In this document: positions 12,316 through 18,177 of the stretch, one piece after another
Numbering within the stretch: the stretch's first letter is position 1
How the letters are laid out: each line of letters begins with the position of its first letter
Virus record (IMG/VR): IMGVR_UViG_3300029309_000139
Coordinates: 1 to 34,851 of that record
DNA: 34,851 nucleotides
Direction: 5' to 3' (one strand)
From: a virus
Notes under the pieces: model-generated
What the model was told of the DNA's origin: nothing
Databases searched by the model: none
What the model saw: only the letters and a program-made list of their open reading frames with translations
Position numbers and translations under genes: made by a program

Positions 12316-12980
12316 AGCAGATCTTCCAGGAGCTGCAGCTTGAGCCCCAGGACGCCGTCTGGGACTGCCACGGTACGCCTGTGGCGTATCACAAAGCCCT
12401 TGAACAGGTCGCGGAACACCTAAAAATTGTTTTCGATCTGCCGACAATAATTGACGCGAGCGCCGAGAAAAAATACGCGGCAGTTTTGGTCTCTGGCCGG
12501 CTGGGAGATCGCTTCGAATGGTCCGTGGGTGAAGCTGCCAGCTACAACAACAAGAACAGCTATCCGTTTGCGATGGCAGAGAAACGCGCAAAAGATCGCG
12601 TAATTTTGAAACTGATTGGCGTAGCTGGTTTTGTCTATTCCGAGGAAGAGGCTGACAGCTTCAAAGAAGATCTAGCTCGCAACATAAATACTGCTGCGCT
12701 GGCGGCCCTTTCTATCGAAGTAGAACGACCCGAGCCGGCGCCCGAGCCGGCGGTAGAAGAGCCTGAGTGTAGTGCCTGGGAGACCTGGGCAAACAGCGCC
12801 ATGAACAAGATCAAGAAGCTGGCCAGCCAGGAAGGTGGTGCCTCCAAGCTGACGGGCTGGCTCAGCGGCAACATGACAGATCTGAAAGGTCTAAAGGCTG
12901 CCGACCAGCAGCTTTTCGAGCTGCTCAGGGCGTTTTACGACGAGCACTATGAGAAAGCCAACACGGGAGAAAGAACATGA
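12291..12980 (+). CDS. Probable single-strand annealing protein
   Basis: A 229-residue protein. The N-terminal 120 residues are the conserved part: LKQIFQELQLEPQDAVWDCH, FEWSVGEAASYNNKNSYPFA, then MAEKRAKDRVILKLIGVAGF and VYSEEEADSF. The segment on an aromatic-Pro-Phe-Ala-x-A-x-x-R-A-x-x-R-hydrophobic helix is typical of phage annealing proteins of the Erf/Rad52-like superfamily and of a group usually left as hypothetical. A Pro/Glu linker (PEPAPEPAVEEPE) joins a helical C-terminal domain. It follows the exonuclease in the same operon, the classic exonuclease-annealase pair. I am fairly sure of the recombination link, less of the exact family. Confidence 0.62.
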   Translation: MAKIPERLKQIFQELQLEPQDAVWDCHGTPVAYHKALEQVAEHLKIVFDLPTIIDASAEKKYAAVLVSGRLGDRFEWSVGEAASYNNKNSYPFAMAEKRAKDRVILKLIGVAGFVYSEEEADSFKEDLARNINTAALAALSIEVERPEPAPEPAVEEPECSAWETWANSAMNKIKKLASQEGGASKLTGWLSGNMTDLKGLKAADQQLFELLRAFYDEHYEKANTGERT

Positions 12981-13354
12981 GCTCACCTCACCTCAGCCGC
13001 GCCGAGATCAAGCTGCGTGAAGATATCAAAGCAGCTGCACCGAATCAGGCGCCAAACCTGTACCGGGCCACTGCCTGGATCCAGTATCGAACCGACTTCA
13101 ACGAGGACACGCGGCGCTTCGAGCCGATGACCGCCGATCAGAAGGCCAAGTGCGACGAGCTCGGCAAGATCCTGGCTGATGCCGGCGTCGAGCTCAGCAT
13201 CACGCTGTCACTCAGAGATGGCGAAGAGGTGAAGAACTTTCCCAAGGTTGCCACCTTCGCGATCTATCCGAACAAGCCTCGAGACCAGGCACCCGCCCCG
13301 GCGCCAGCTCCTGCAGCTGCACCAGCTGCCCCGGCAAGTTGGGATGCAATCTGA
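12977..13354 (+). CDS. Possible ssDNA-binding accessory protein
   Basis: A 125-residue protein directly after the putative annealing gene (4-base overlap). The globular part (residues 1-100) alternates short strands and helices: YRATAWIQYRTDFNEDTRRF, ELSITLSLRDGEEVKNFPKV. It ends in an Ala/Pro linker and a short hydrophobic-acidic tip, SWDAI, the general build of single-strand binding proteins, whose tips recruit partners. No OB-fold signature can be confirmed by eye. Call is based on layout and neighbours. Confidence 0.5.
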   Translation: MSSPHLSRAEIKLREDIKAAAPNQAPNLYRATAWIQYRTDFNEDTRRFEPMTADQKAKCDELGKILADAGVELSITLSLRDGEEVKNFPKVATFAIYPNKPRDQAPAPAPAPAAAPAAPASWDAI

Positions 13355-13602
13355 TGGTGGGCGCGATGATGACAACAGTGGAGGCCAGCCTTGTCCTATT
13401 CGGTAGTGACAGTGATGCGGCGCGTCAGAAAACAGCTCGGCTCCTTGATGCCCAGGGCATTGAGAAAATCCGAAACGGCCGGCGGTTCTACTATCGGCGC
13501 CAGGACATCGAGCAGCTCAGCGGAGCTGCTGGTATGGCCAGTGTTGGGGGAGCTGAGAGTCTTGGCCCACGGCTCGTATCTGACCAGGTCGATGACAGCT
13601 GA
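13354..13602 (+). CDS. Excisionase-like small HTH protein
   Basis: An 82-residue protein, MVGAMMTTVEASLVLFGSDS, DAARQKTARLLDAQGIEKIR, NGRRFYYRRQDIEQL. The order helix, turn, helix followed by a short wing with an aromatic-rich strand (GRRFYYRRQDIE) is that of MerR/AlpA/Xis-like excisionases and HTH_17 proteins. It lies in the operon that converges on the integrase gene and could direct excision. Start ATG 13354 overlaps the previous stop by one base; the internal ATGs at codons 5-6 are alternatives. The last 25 residues are not part of the motif. Confidence 0.65.
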   Translation: MVGAMMTTVEASLVLFGSDSDAARQKTARLLDAQGIEKIRNGRRFYYRRQDIEQLSGAAGMASVGGAESLGPRLVSDQVDDS

Positions 13603-13759
13603 GCAGCTGGATGACCTCGCGATCCGATTCCACCAGGCAGCAAAAGAAACCCGTCGCCAAGAAGCGGCGGCGGGTCTCGAGCGAGCGGAAAGAGGAGATC
13701 GTGCCCTACGGGAGTCAGGAGGAGCTCAGCGAGCTGATGGACACATGGCCGGTTACTGA
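13589..13759 (+). CDS. Small protein, end of recombination operon (frame A)
   Basis: A 56-residue reading frame starting inside the previous gene (14-base overlap): MTAEQLDDLAIRFHQAAKET, then an Arg/Glu/Ala-rich end. The first 20 residues look protein-like, with favoured codons; the rest has poorer codon use, while a second frame (13611-13808) over the same DNA then has strong GC-ending codons. Either this short protein, the second one, or a frameshifted product is real. Function unknown. Confidence 0.45.
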   Translation, partial: SMTAEQLDDLAIRFHQAAKETRRQEAAAGLERAERGDRALRESGGAQRADGHMAGY

Positions 13760-13808
13760 CCCACCCCTAAAAAGAAAGGGCCGCCAGCGCGGCCCTAATC
13801 GCCATTAA
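13611..13808 (+). CDS. Small basic protein, alternative overlapping frame B
   Basis: A 65-residue frame, Arg/Lys-rich: MTSRSDSTRQQKKPVAKKRR, then SSERKEEIVPYGSQEELSEL and MDTWPVTD. Third positions are mostly G or C, as in the other genes, which argues that it is translated. It has no good ribosome site, and its end (from 13777) runs through the hairpin of the integrase terminator. It may be a nested gene, or the second half of a product begun in frame A at 13589. Confidence 0.4.
   Translation: MTSRSDSTRQQKKPVAKKRRRVSSERKEEIVPYGSQEELSELMDTWPVTDPPLKRKGRQRGPNRH
13769..13796 (-). terminator. Rho-independent terminator after the integrase gene
   Basis: Minus-strand hairpin AGGGCCGC / GCGGCCCT (8 bp, 4-nt loop; 13796-13777) followed by TTCTTTTTAG. 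It lies 25 bases beyond the integrase stop. As a perfect stem it may also weakly stop the converging plus-strand operon, but the T-tract is only on the minus side. Confidence 0.82.
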
Positions 13809-13820
13809 AGGCATATTCGT

Positions 13821-14972
13821 TTATTCAAAGATCGAGCTCACTGCGTCCAGCATGTGGGCATCTTTTTCATCATCCTCGATCCAATGGCCGTATGTCTGCT
13901 CGGTCGTCTGGACACTCTCATGGCCCATGAGGTTGGTGATCGTCCACCAATCATTCTTGAAAGCGCGGAGCAGCTGGCTGGCGTAATAGTGCCGCAAATC
14001 GTGCCACCGGATCTTTTCGACGCCGGCCTGGGCACAGGCCTTGTCCATGTTTTCCTGGAACCGGCTGTCGCTGATGATGGCGCCCGTCCTGGTCGGGAAG
14101 ACCAGCTCGGTCTTGGCCGGCCGGCCTCGCTTGATGTACAGCTCGCGCAGCTGGATCGCCAAGCCCCTGGGCAGCGTGACCTTTCGGTAGCCCTTGGGCG
14201 ACTTCGGTGGACCGACCTCAGCCCGGTGCTTGACCGCCTTGTTGACATCGACCTTGCAGCCATCCAGGTCCAGGTCGGCCCAGGTCAGTGCGCGCTGCTC
14301 GCCCTGCCGCAGCCCGGTCGAGCTGGCGAAGGTAGCCATGAGCGCCCACCAGGGATCCATCACCCCGATGATTGACTTGACCACCGCCGGCTGGACCCGT
14401 GCGACCTTGCCGTCTGTCGCCTTGCCCTCGATCTCGCCGATGGCAACCGCGCCCTGCCAGGGATCAGTCTTCCGGCAGCCGATCAGAATCGCGTAACGGT
14501 TCATCGCGCGGAGGCTGGTGAGGATGTTCTTGACTGTCTTCTTCGTGTGACCAACAGCCATCTGATCGAGCAGCTGCAGCTGGACATGCTTCATCTCCAG
14601 GTCGCGGACCCTGAGCTGGGCGGTGCTCTTGTTGTTCACCTTGAGCGTCAGGAAGAATTTCGCGTGACGATGTTTTTCAGACCAGCTCGATTTGCTGATC
14701 TTGCCCCTCTCGTACTCGCTTTGCAGATGCTTGACCCATCCGCCGACAGGCTTGTCCTTCTCGAAGCCGAGCAGCTCGTAGAACGTCCAATCCCAGGCGC
14801 CATCTGTGTTGAGCTGCAGCTCATCCTCGAGTCGGTCGATGTAGGCATAGGCCTCCTGCTCGGTGGCGAAATACTTTTGTTCGCCATCCTCGAGGACGGT
14901 CCTTGTATCGACGCACCAGGATGCCCAGCCCTTCCGAGCTCGCGACTTGTGTTGTGTGACATCTAGCTTCAT
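13821..14972 (-). CDS. int: Tyrosine-type integrase
   Basis: A 383-residue site-specific recombinase that inserts the phage at a tRNA 3' end and, with an excisionase, removes it. The catalytic domain shows STGLRQGEQ (R222), a Lys in PPKSPKGYR (about 257-260), HDLRHYYASQLL (H324, R327), LMGHESVQTTEQTY with H351 and nucleophile Y361. N-terminal residues 1-60 include the arm-binding type segment and the middle holds the SAM-like core-binding helices (KKTVKNILTSLRAMNRYAIL). ATG 14972 follows AAGGAGG and overlaps the previous stop; a longer frame to 15080 would run through another gene and is rejected. Last gene of a five-gene operon with a repressor-controlled promoter; attP is upstream. Confidence 0.95.
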   Translation of the reverse strand: MKLDVTQHKSRARKGWASWCVDTRTVLEDGEQKYFATEQEAYAYIDRLEDELQLNTDGAWDWTFYELLGFEKDKPVGGWVKHLQSEYERGKISKSSWSEKHRHAKFFLTLKVNNKSTAQLRVRDLEMKHVQLQLLDQMAVGHTKKTVKNILTSLRAMNRYAILIGCRKTDPWQGAVAIGEIEGKATDGKVARVQPAVVKSIIGVMDPWWALMATFASSTGLRQGEQRALTWADLDLDGCKVDVNKAVKHRAEVGPPKSPKGYRKVTLPRGLAIQLRELYIKRGRPAKTELVFPTRTGAIISDSRFQENMDKACAQAGVEKIRWHDLRHYYASQLLRAFKNDWWTITNLMGHESVQTTEQTYGHWIEDDEKDAHMLDAVSSIFE

Positions 14973-15148
14973 CAGGCAGCCTCCTTCTCTTCGACCGGCC
15001 AGTAGATGATTGTCTTGCCGATCACCTTGGTTTTGTATTTGGGCTCGTGGAGGAAGAACGTCATCCAGTAATCCTCGCACTCCTCGAATGTCTCGAACTC
15101 AGCGACCTTGTAGGTCTTGCCGTTCTTCCAGCCCTCAATCAGTTTCAT
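14972..15148 (-). CDS. Small protein upstream of int, function unknown
   Basis: A 58-residue protein, MKLIEGWKNGKTYKVAEFET, then FEECEDYWMTFFLHEPKYKT and KVIGKTIIYWPVEEKEAA. Rich in aromatic and charged residues with alternating beta-like strands. It overlaps the preceding gene (ATGA) and ends at TGATG with the integrase start, so it is almost surely co-translated with int. Too small for most searches. It might assist excision or control directionality, but nothing in the sequence proves this. Confidence 0.72.
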   Translation of the reverse strand: MKLIEGWKNGKTYKVAEFETFEECEDYWMTFFLHEPKYKTKVIGKTIIYWPVEEKEAA

Positions 15149-15378
15149 GCAGCCACCCCGTTCACTTCCCAGTTGTAAATCCCAAGAGCCTCATCGAGGA
15201 TCTCGTCGTGGAAAGGCAAGCAGTTGCCTCCCTTGATCTCGACAGTCTCCTCGAGCCCGTACATCTTCATGACGTAGGCGAGAGTCTTGGCGTTATCGAC
15301 AATGCCGACGCATCCGCCTTCCTTGGTGTGGACAGCAATCTTGTTGTCCGCGACGACTTCATAGAACTCAATGGCCAT
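15145..15378 (-). CDS. Small protein in integrase operon, function unknown
   Basis: A 77-residue acidic protein: MAIEFYEVVADNKIAVHTKE, GGCVGIVDNAKTLAYVMKMY, GLEETVEIKGGNCLPFHDEI. Beta-alpha pattern with two cysteines. Start and stop overlap neighbours by four bases or fewer. No family recognised. It is in the repressor-controlled integrase operon. Confidence 0.7.
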   Translation of the reverse strand: MAIEFYEVVADNKIAVHTKEGGCVGIVDNAKTLAYVMKMYGLEETVEIKGGNCLPFHDEILDEALGIYNWEVNGVAA

Positions 15379-15659
15379 CAGGCAGTCTCCTTCTTCCAGG
15401 GATTGACGACGTTGTCCCAGAGATCGTCGTCGTAGATCATGTCATCGATGAAGTCCTTGAGCTCGGCGATGACAGCAGTCTTGGTCATCTCGTGGTAGCC
15501 GGGCTCGAGGACGAAGGTCGTCAGATGGTAGCCAGGGTGAACCCAGCCAGGCTTGAAGATTAGGTCCAGAACACCGCAATCGAAATCACAAGCCTGGACC
15601 TTGGCCCAGCGCTTGGCGCCGATGGCCTTCTTGATGGCGGCGGGAGTAAAATCAGGCAT
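15378..15659 (-). CDS. Small acidic protein in integrase operon, function unknown
   Basis: A 93-residue protein, MPDFTPAAIKKAIGAKRWAK, VQACDFDCGVLDLIFKPGWV, then an acidic helix KDFIDDMIYDDDLWDNVVNP. ATG 15659 has GGAGG about eight bases upstream and overlaps the previous stop; an upstream ATG at 15674 is less likely. Regular hydrophobic spacing suggests a folded alpha/beta domain. Function not known. Confidence 0.7.
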   Translation of the reverse strand: MPDFTPAAIKKAIGAKRWAKVQACDFDCGVLDLIFKPGWVHPGYHLTTFVLEPGYHEMTKTAVIAELKDFIDDMIYDDDLWDNVVNPWKKETA

Positions 15660-15867
15660 GGGCAGCCTCCTCATACATCAAACATTCAACACACTTGGTC
15701 TCGAAGAACTCGCACTCTTCACAGCCCTCGACAGGAGCGCAAAGCTCGGCCAGCTTTTCTTTGACTTTAATCTTGGCGAACCCAGTGCCCGGCTTGGCCG
15801 GGAGTTTTTCCAAGGCAGCAAGCACAGCCTCGCACTCTTTGACGGTCATCAACGCAGTCTTGGGCAT
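15652..15867 (-). CDS. Small Cys-rich protein, first gene of integrase operon
   Basis: A 71-residue protein. The N-terminal half is helical and basic (MTVKECEAVLAALEKLPAKP); the C-terminal part has CEECEFFETKCVEC, a Cys-x2-Cys-x6-Cys-x2-Cys zinc-knuckle-like site. ATG 15867 has GAGGAG five bases upstream. The promoter with operator lies just ahead (15922-15894). A DNA-binding or regulatory role is plausible, not shown. Confidence 0.72.
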   Translation of the reverse strand: MPKTALMTVKECEAVLAALEKLPAKPGTGFAKIKVKEKLAELCAPVEGCEECEFFETKCVECLMYEEAAHA

Positions 15868-15893
15868 CTCATCTCCTCACTAATTGACCTTAC

Positions 15894-15922
15894 ATATCAA
15901 ATATGGGGGCATAATATGCCAA
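15894..15922 (-). promoter_or_regulatory. Integrase-operon promoter with repressor operator
   Basis: Minus strand: TTGGCA (15922-15917), 17 bp, TGATAT (15899-15894). The -35 box belongs to TTGGCATATTATGCCCC, nearly identical to the operator of the early plus promoter at 6242. A TTGACA just upstream (about 15928-15923) offers an alternative -35. Integrase would thus be off in the lysogen and on during infection or induction. Confidence 0.72.
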
Positions 15923-15980
15923 TGTCAAGGGACAATCCCGCGCCCTGTCTTGCATTTTTGGAGACTGATTCTTGATATCT

Positions 15981-16244
15981 TTGTGATGCGCTTGTGATGC
16001 AGGCACAAAAAAAAGTCTCCAAAAGCTAATGCTTTCAGAGACTTACTGGTCTTAGAAATGGCGGGAGTGACGGGACTCGAACCCGTCGAAACCATGCTCT
16101 GACATGCTCTGAAACGTAGCAAAACAATCGCTTACGTCCAAGGTAAATGTCATCGAGACATGCTAGAGGTTATGTCAGAGCACCTTGCTTGTGATGGGTT
16201 TGTGATGCGGGTCGATGGGTCTGCATCACAAGGATCTGTGATGC
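15981..16244. other. attP: Phage attachment region (attP) with integrase arm sites
   Basis: The core region contains the 3' end of a tRNA gene (16095-16059, minus). On one side are TTGTGATGC at 15981-15989 and 15992-16000; on the other TTGTGATGG at 16189-16197, TTGTGATGC at 16200-16208, an inverted copy at 16223-16231 and CTGTGATGC at 16236-16244. Paired copies are 11 bp apart (one helical turn). This is the layout of arm-type sites on both attP arms. The last two copies form GCATCACA-AGGATC-TGTGATGC, a hairpin just after the late-operon stop. Also present: direct repeat of GACATGCTCTGA-like words at 16094-16111. This accounts for the 378-bp gene-free stretch 15868-16245. Confidence 0.82.
16059..16095 (-). 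other. tRNA 3'-end fragment (att core)
   Basis: On the minus strand the sequence has a complete T-arm ACGGG-TTCGAGT-CCCGT, then CACTCCC, G and CCA: the last 34 or so bases of a tRNA including encoded CCA. No matching 5' acceptor strand (GGGAGTG) or anticodon arm lies upstream, so this is not a full tRNA gene but the part of the host tRNA carried by the phage, which restores the gene after integration. The amino acid cannot be told from this part. Confidence 0.85.
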
Positions 16245-16245
16245 G

Positions 16246-16479
16246 CTACCGAAACCGCCTGGTTTTTTTCATGATGCTTTCGGGCTGCTTCGAGAACTGC
16301 TTGCCCTGGCGTTTCGCCTTGCGCTTCGCCCTGGTGGTAGCAGCATACTCGCCCGGCGTCAGGGCCTTGATCGCTGCTTCGGGCAGATACCGCTCGCCCG
16401 TCACCGAGCTCTTCTTGCCGCTCTTGGTGCGCCAGTTTTGGTCGCTCCAATTTTTTAGAGATCTTTGAGGATTTTTCAC
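16246..16479 (-). CDS. Small basic late protein (conserved in marine phages)
   Basis: A 77-residue basic protein starting at GTG 16479, which overlaps the previous TGA (GTGA), the same coupling as its neighbours. NWSDQNWRTKSGKKSSVTGE, RYLPEAAIKALTPGEYAATT and RAKRKAKRQGKQFSKQPESI are phrases I recognise from short proteins near the lysis genes of marine podoviruses. Function unknown. An ATG frame seven bases upstream (MAGEKSSKIS...) leaves the conserved frame after an A6 run and is rejected. Last gene of the late transcript. Confidence 0.75.
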   Translation of the reverse strand: MKNPQRSLKNWSDQNWRTKSGKKSSVTGERYLPEAAIKALTPGEYAATTRAKRKAKRQGKQFSKQPESIMKKTRRFR

Positions 16480-16625
16480 CGGCCATGCTCTTTCATTGCC
16501 GCTCTGTGTGATTCAGAAAATGACTTTCCCTTTCGCATCATTTTTTTCATCAGGGACATATGCTTCGACGTGTGATGGACTGAGTGTTTTTTCAGTGTCG
16601 TCTTTTGGCGTTTAGTGAGCTTCAT
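16476..16625 (-). CDS. Tiny His/Lys-rich late protein
   Basis: A 49-residue very basic protein: MKLTKRQKTTLKKHSVHHTS, KHMSLMKKMMRKGKSFSESH, RAAMKEHGR. One or two amphipathic helices with Lys, Arg and His on one face. ATG overlaps the previous stop (ATGA). The pattern K-L-T-x-x-Q-x-x-x-L-x-x-H ... H-M-x-x-M-x-x-x-M recurs in marine phages to my knowledge, always unassigned. Nucleic-acid or membrane binding are both possible. Confidence 0.75.
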   Translation of the reverse strand: MKLTKRQKTTLKKHSVHHTSKHMSLMKKMMRKGKSFSESHRAAMKEHGR

Positions 16626-16804
16626 GACCTATATCCTCCACCCGCTGCTTTATAGCGTTTAGCCAGGAGCTGAGCTTTCCGAGCTGACCACTTACCAGCT
16701 GCGGTGCCTTGAACAGCCCTGCCCAGGATCGACTTGAACATGCGCTTTCTCATGCCAGGCTTGGTGTAGTTGCCAGCCTTGTTGACGGTCGATTTCTTCG
16801 CCAT
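16622..16804 (-). CDS. Tiny basic late protein
   Basis: A 60-residue protein, MAKKSTVNKAGNYTKPGMRK, RMFKSILGRAVQGTAAGKWS, ARKAQLLAKRYKAAGGGYRS. Basic throughout; the phrase GKWSARKAQLLAKRYKAAGG is typical of a conserved short family in marine phages. ATG 16804 overlaps the previous stop (TGATG). Function unknown. Confidence 0.78.
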   Translation of the reverse strand: MAKKSTVNKAGNYTKPGMRKRMFKSILGRAVQGTAAGKWSARKAQLLAKRYKAAGGGYRS

Positions 16805-16905
16805 CACTTTTTCTTTGTCGGCTTTGGCTTCTTCTTGCCAGCCATTTTCATGATGCTTGGTTTTTTGGCCGAGCCCATCCCGCCGTAACTTCTTCCATAT
16901 GCCAT
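16804..16905 (-). CDS. 33-residue Gly/Lys-rich peptide
   Basis: Encodes MAYGRSYGGMGSAKKPSIMK then MAGKKKPKPTKKK. Although very short, it is framed by coupled starts and stops on both sides (TGATGG at each end), and the MxYGRSYGG opening followed by a Lys/Pro tail is a pattern I have seen in similar loci. Disordered and strongly basic; role unknown. Confidence 0.68.
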   Translation of the reverse strand: MAYGRSYGGMGSAKKPSIMKMAGKKKPKPTKKK

Positions 16906-17216
16906 CACGCTTTTCCTTTCTTGGATCTGTTGCGTTTGGAAATTGCTGCGCCCTTCTTGCGAGCGTCTGCCTTCGAGCTCGCCCCCCAGGCGCGCAAGCT
17001 CAGCAGTAGCCTGGTCGGCCGGCCTTTGCTGTCTCGCTCGGGACCACGCATGTTGCCCATGCGGGACAGAAAGCTGGCGCGTCTAGGGTTGTCACCCTTC
17101 TTGACGGGCGCCTTGAGGTTCATCCCCTGACGCCGAGCTGAGGCCCGGCCCTTGGCGTTCAATCCGCCTTTGGGATTTTTGCCGGCCTTGCGCTGCCAGG
17201 CTGGCGTCTTAGCCAC
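16905..17216 (-). CDS. DUF6321-like basic protein
   Basis: A 103-residue, strongly basic protein resembling the DUF6321 family: MAKTPAWQRKAGKNPKGGLN, AKGRASARRQGMNLKAPVKK, GDNPRRASFLSRMGNMRGPE, then LLLSLRAWGASSKADARKKG. The TPAWQRKxGKNPxGGLNxKGR and GDNPRRxSFLxRMGNMxGP blocks are the family's signature as I remember it. Function unknown; basic charge and conserved NPRR/RAWG suggest nucleic-acid contact. Coupled to both neighbours by 1-8 base overlaps. Confidence 0.82.
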   Translation of the reverse strand: MAKTPAWQRKAGKNPKGGLNAKGRASARRQGMNLKAPVKKGDNPRRASFLSRMGNMRGPERDSKGRPTRLLLSLRAWGASSKADARKKGAAISKRNRSKKGKA

Positions 17217-17367
17217 GGCGGACAGACCCGGTCATGCCGGCCTTCTTCGCGCCCTTGGGCCCTGCCACCTTGGTCAGTGTGCCGTAGACATAGGCGTCCG
17301 CCTTCTTGCCCTTGAGGCCCTTCTTCCTGGCCTGGGCCATCAAGCTCTTCTCGAGTTTCTCAGGCAT
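17209..17367 (-). CDS. Small Lys-rich late protein
   Basis: A 52-residue protein: MPEKLEKSLMAQARKKGLKG, KKADAYVYGTLTKVAGPKGA, KKAGMTGSVRRG. The LEKxLxxQARKKGLKGxxxDAYVYGT phrase is well known to me from marine phages, next to the endolysin. Starts eight bases inside the endolysin gene end; stop overlaps the next ATG. Function unknown. Confidence 0.78.
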   Translation of the reverse strand: MPEKLEKSLMAQARKKGLKGKKADAYVYGTLTKVAGPKGAKKAGMTGSVRRG

Positions 17368-17809
17368 CGATCAGTCCTTTCCGATAACCGTTTGTGCGGT
17401 CGTATGTGAGCAGCTCTTTGCGCGGCTCGTGAACATAGGAGCAGTGGATCCAGCCAGTGTTGCCGCCCGTGTAACACTCGAGGATGAGCTGATCGAACTC
17501 GAGGTTGTCGGCAATCCATTGCGCGACTTCCATGTTCGAGACGCCAGGCACCTCGAAGTCAGCTGCCTGGCCTTTCGCGTGTTGGCTAGTAGGCTTCGAG
17601 CCGATAGCGACACAGAGCTCAGCGCAGCGATATCCGCTTGTGATTGTGACAGGTCTATCGAAATGGTCTCTCACCGGCTGCAGGACGGCCTCACAGAGCC
17701 TCTCTAGGTGTTCGACCTGGTTAGGGTGCGGCGTATTATCGATGCCCCTGCGAAGCGCCGTCTGGCTCTTGGTCATTTCGACCAGGCTAAAATTTTTAGA
17801 CAGCTTCAT
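17360..17809 (-). CDS. Endolysin, peptidase M15 family
   Basis: A 149-residue enzyme of the M15 family (D-Ala-D-Ala carboxypeptidase / L-Ala-D-Glu endopeptidase type) that cuts peptidoglycan cross-links at lysis. Zinc ligands are visible: SQHAKGQAADFE with H77 and D84 (S-x-H-x3-G-x-A-x-D), and the third ligand in GWIHCSY (H122). ITSGYRC precedes them as in the family. No signal peptide, so it needs the holin encoded by the next gene upstream (17806-18177, 4-base overlap). Length fits single-domain M15 endolysins. Confidence 0.92.
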   Translation of the reverse strand: MKLSKNFSLVEMTKSQTALRRGIDNTPHPNQVEHLERLCEAVLQPVRDHFDRPVTITSGYRCAELCVAIGSKPTSQHAKGQAADFEVPGVSNMEVAQWIADNLEFDQLILECYTGGNTGWIHCSYVHEPRKELLTYDRTNGYRKGLIDA

Positions 17810-18177
17810 TTCTTCGCCTTGACCTTGCCGACCACGCCCTCGAGCATCCCGCCGCCGAAGTAGAACGCCAGGATGGTGAGCATTGCTTCGCCCAGGTAGA
17901 AGTCATCTATGACCTGTTTGACATTTGGGATGTTAGTCTTGCCCATCAGGGTCATCACCAGGACCAGTGCAAAGGACGCTAGAAAGGTTGCCGTGAACAT
18001 CAGAGCCAGGTAACGCTGAGCCACCTTAAAAGGGGCGAACGCTTTCATGGTGTCGATCTTGGCCTGGGCCTTGACGCGCTCCATCTCCTCGTCCGAGCTG
18101 TGGACATCATCGATTAGGTCCATGCCCTTTTTGATGACATCGCCGTTCCCAAGAATTGATGCGAGAACTCCAAGCAT
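17806..18177 (-). CDS. Holin (GTA-type 3TM holin family)
   Basis: A 123-residue membrane protein directly before the endolysin gene. KKGMDLIDDVHSSDEEMERV, KAQAKIDTMKAFAPFKVAQR and two clear membrane helices (YLALMFTATFLASFALVLVM; LGEAMLTILAFYFGGGMLEG), plus a weaker hydrophobic N-terminus, match the 3TM holin family first described from gene transfer agents. It would form holes in the inner membrane at lysis. Ends with a Lys-rich tail (GKVKAKK), usual for holins. Overlaps the endolysin gene by four bases. Confidence 0.82.
   Translation of the reverse strand: MLGVLASILGNGDVIKKGMDLIDDVHSSDEEMERVKAQAKIDTMKAFAPFKVAQRYLALMFTATFLASFALVLVMTLMGKTNIPNVKQVIDDFYLGEAMLTILAFYFGGGMLEGVVGKVKAKK

Noticed and set aside
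13821-15080. 419-residue integrase from an upstream start
   Set aside because: The extra 36 residues lie over the small gene 14972-15148 and are not integrase-like; ATG 14972 has AAGGAGG and the TGATG coupling.
16059-16095. Complete tRNA gene at attP
   Set aside because: Only T-arm, 3' acceptor strand and CCA exist; no 5' acceptor or anticodon arm upstream.
16226-16486. 86-residue frame from ATG 16486 or a frameshifted gene at the A6 run
   Set aside because: The GTG at 16479 overlaps the previous stop (GTGA) just as the neighbours do and gives the whole conserved protein without any shift.
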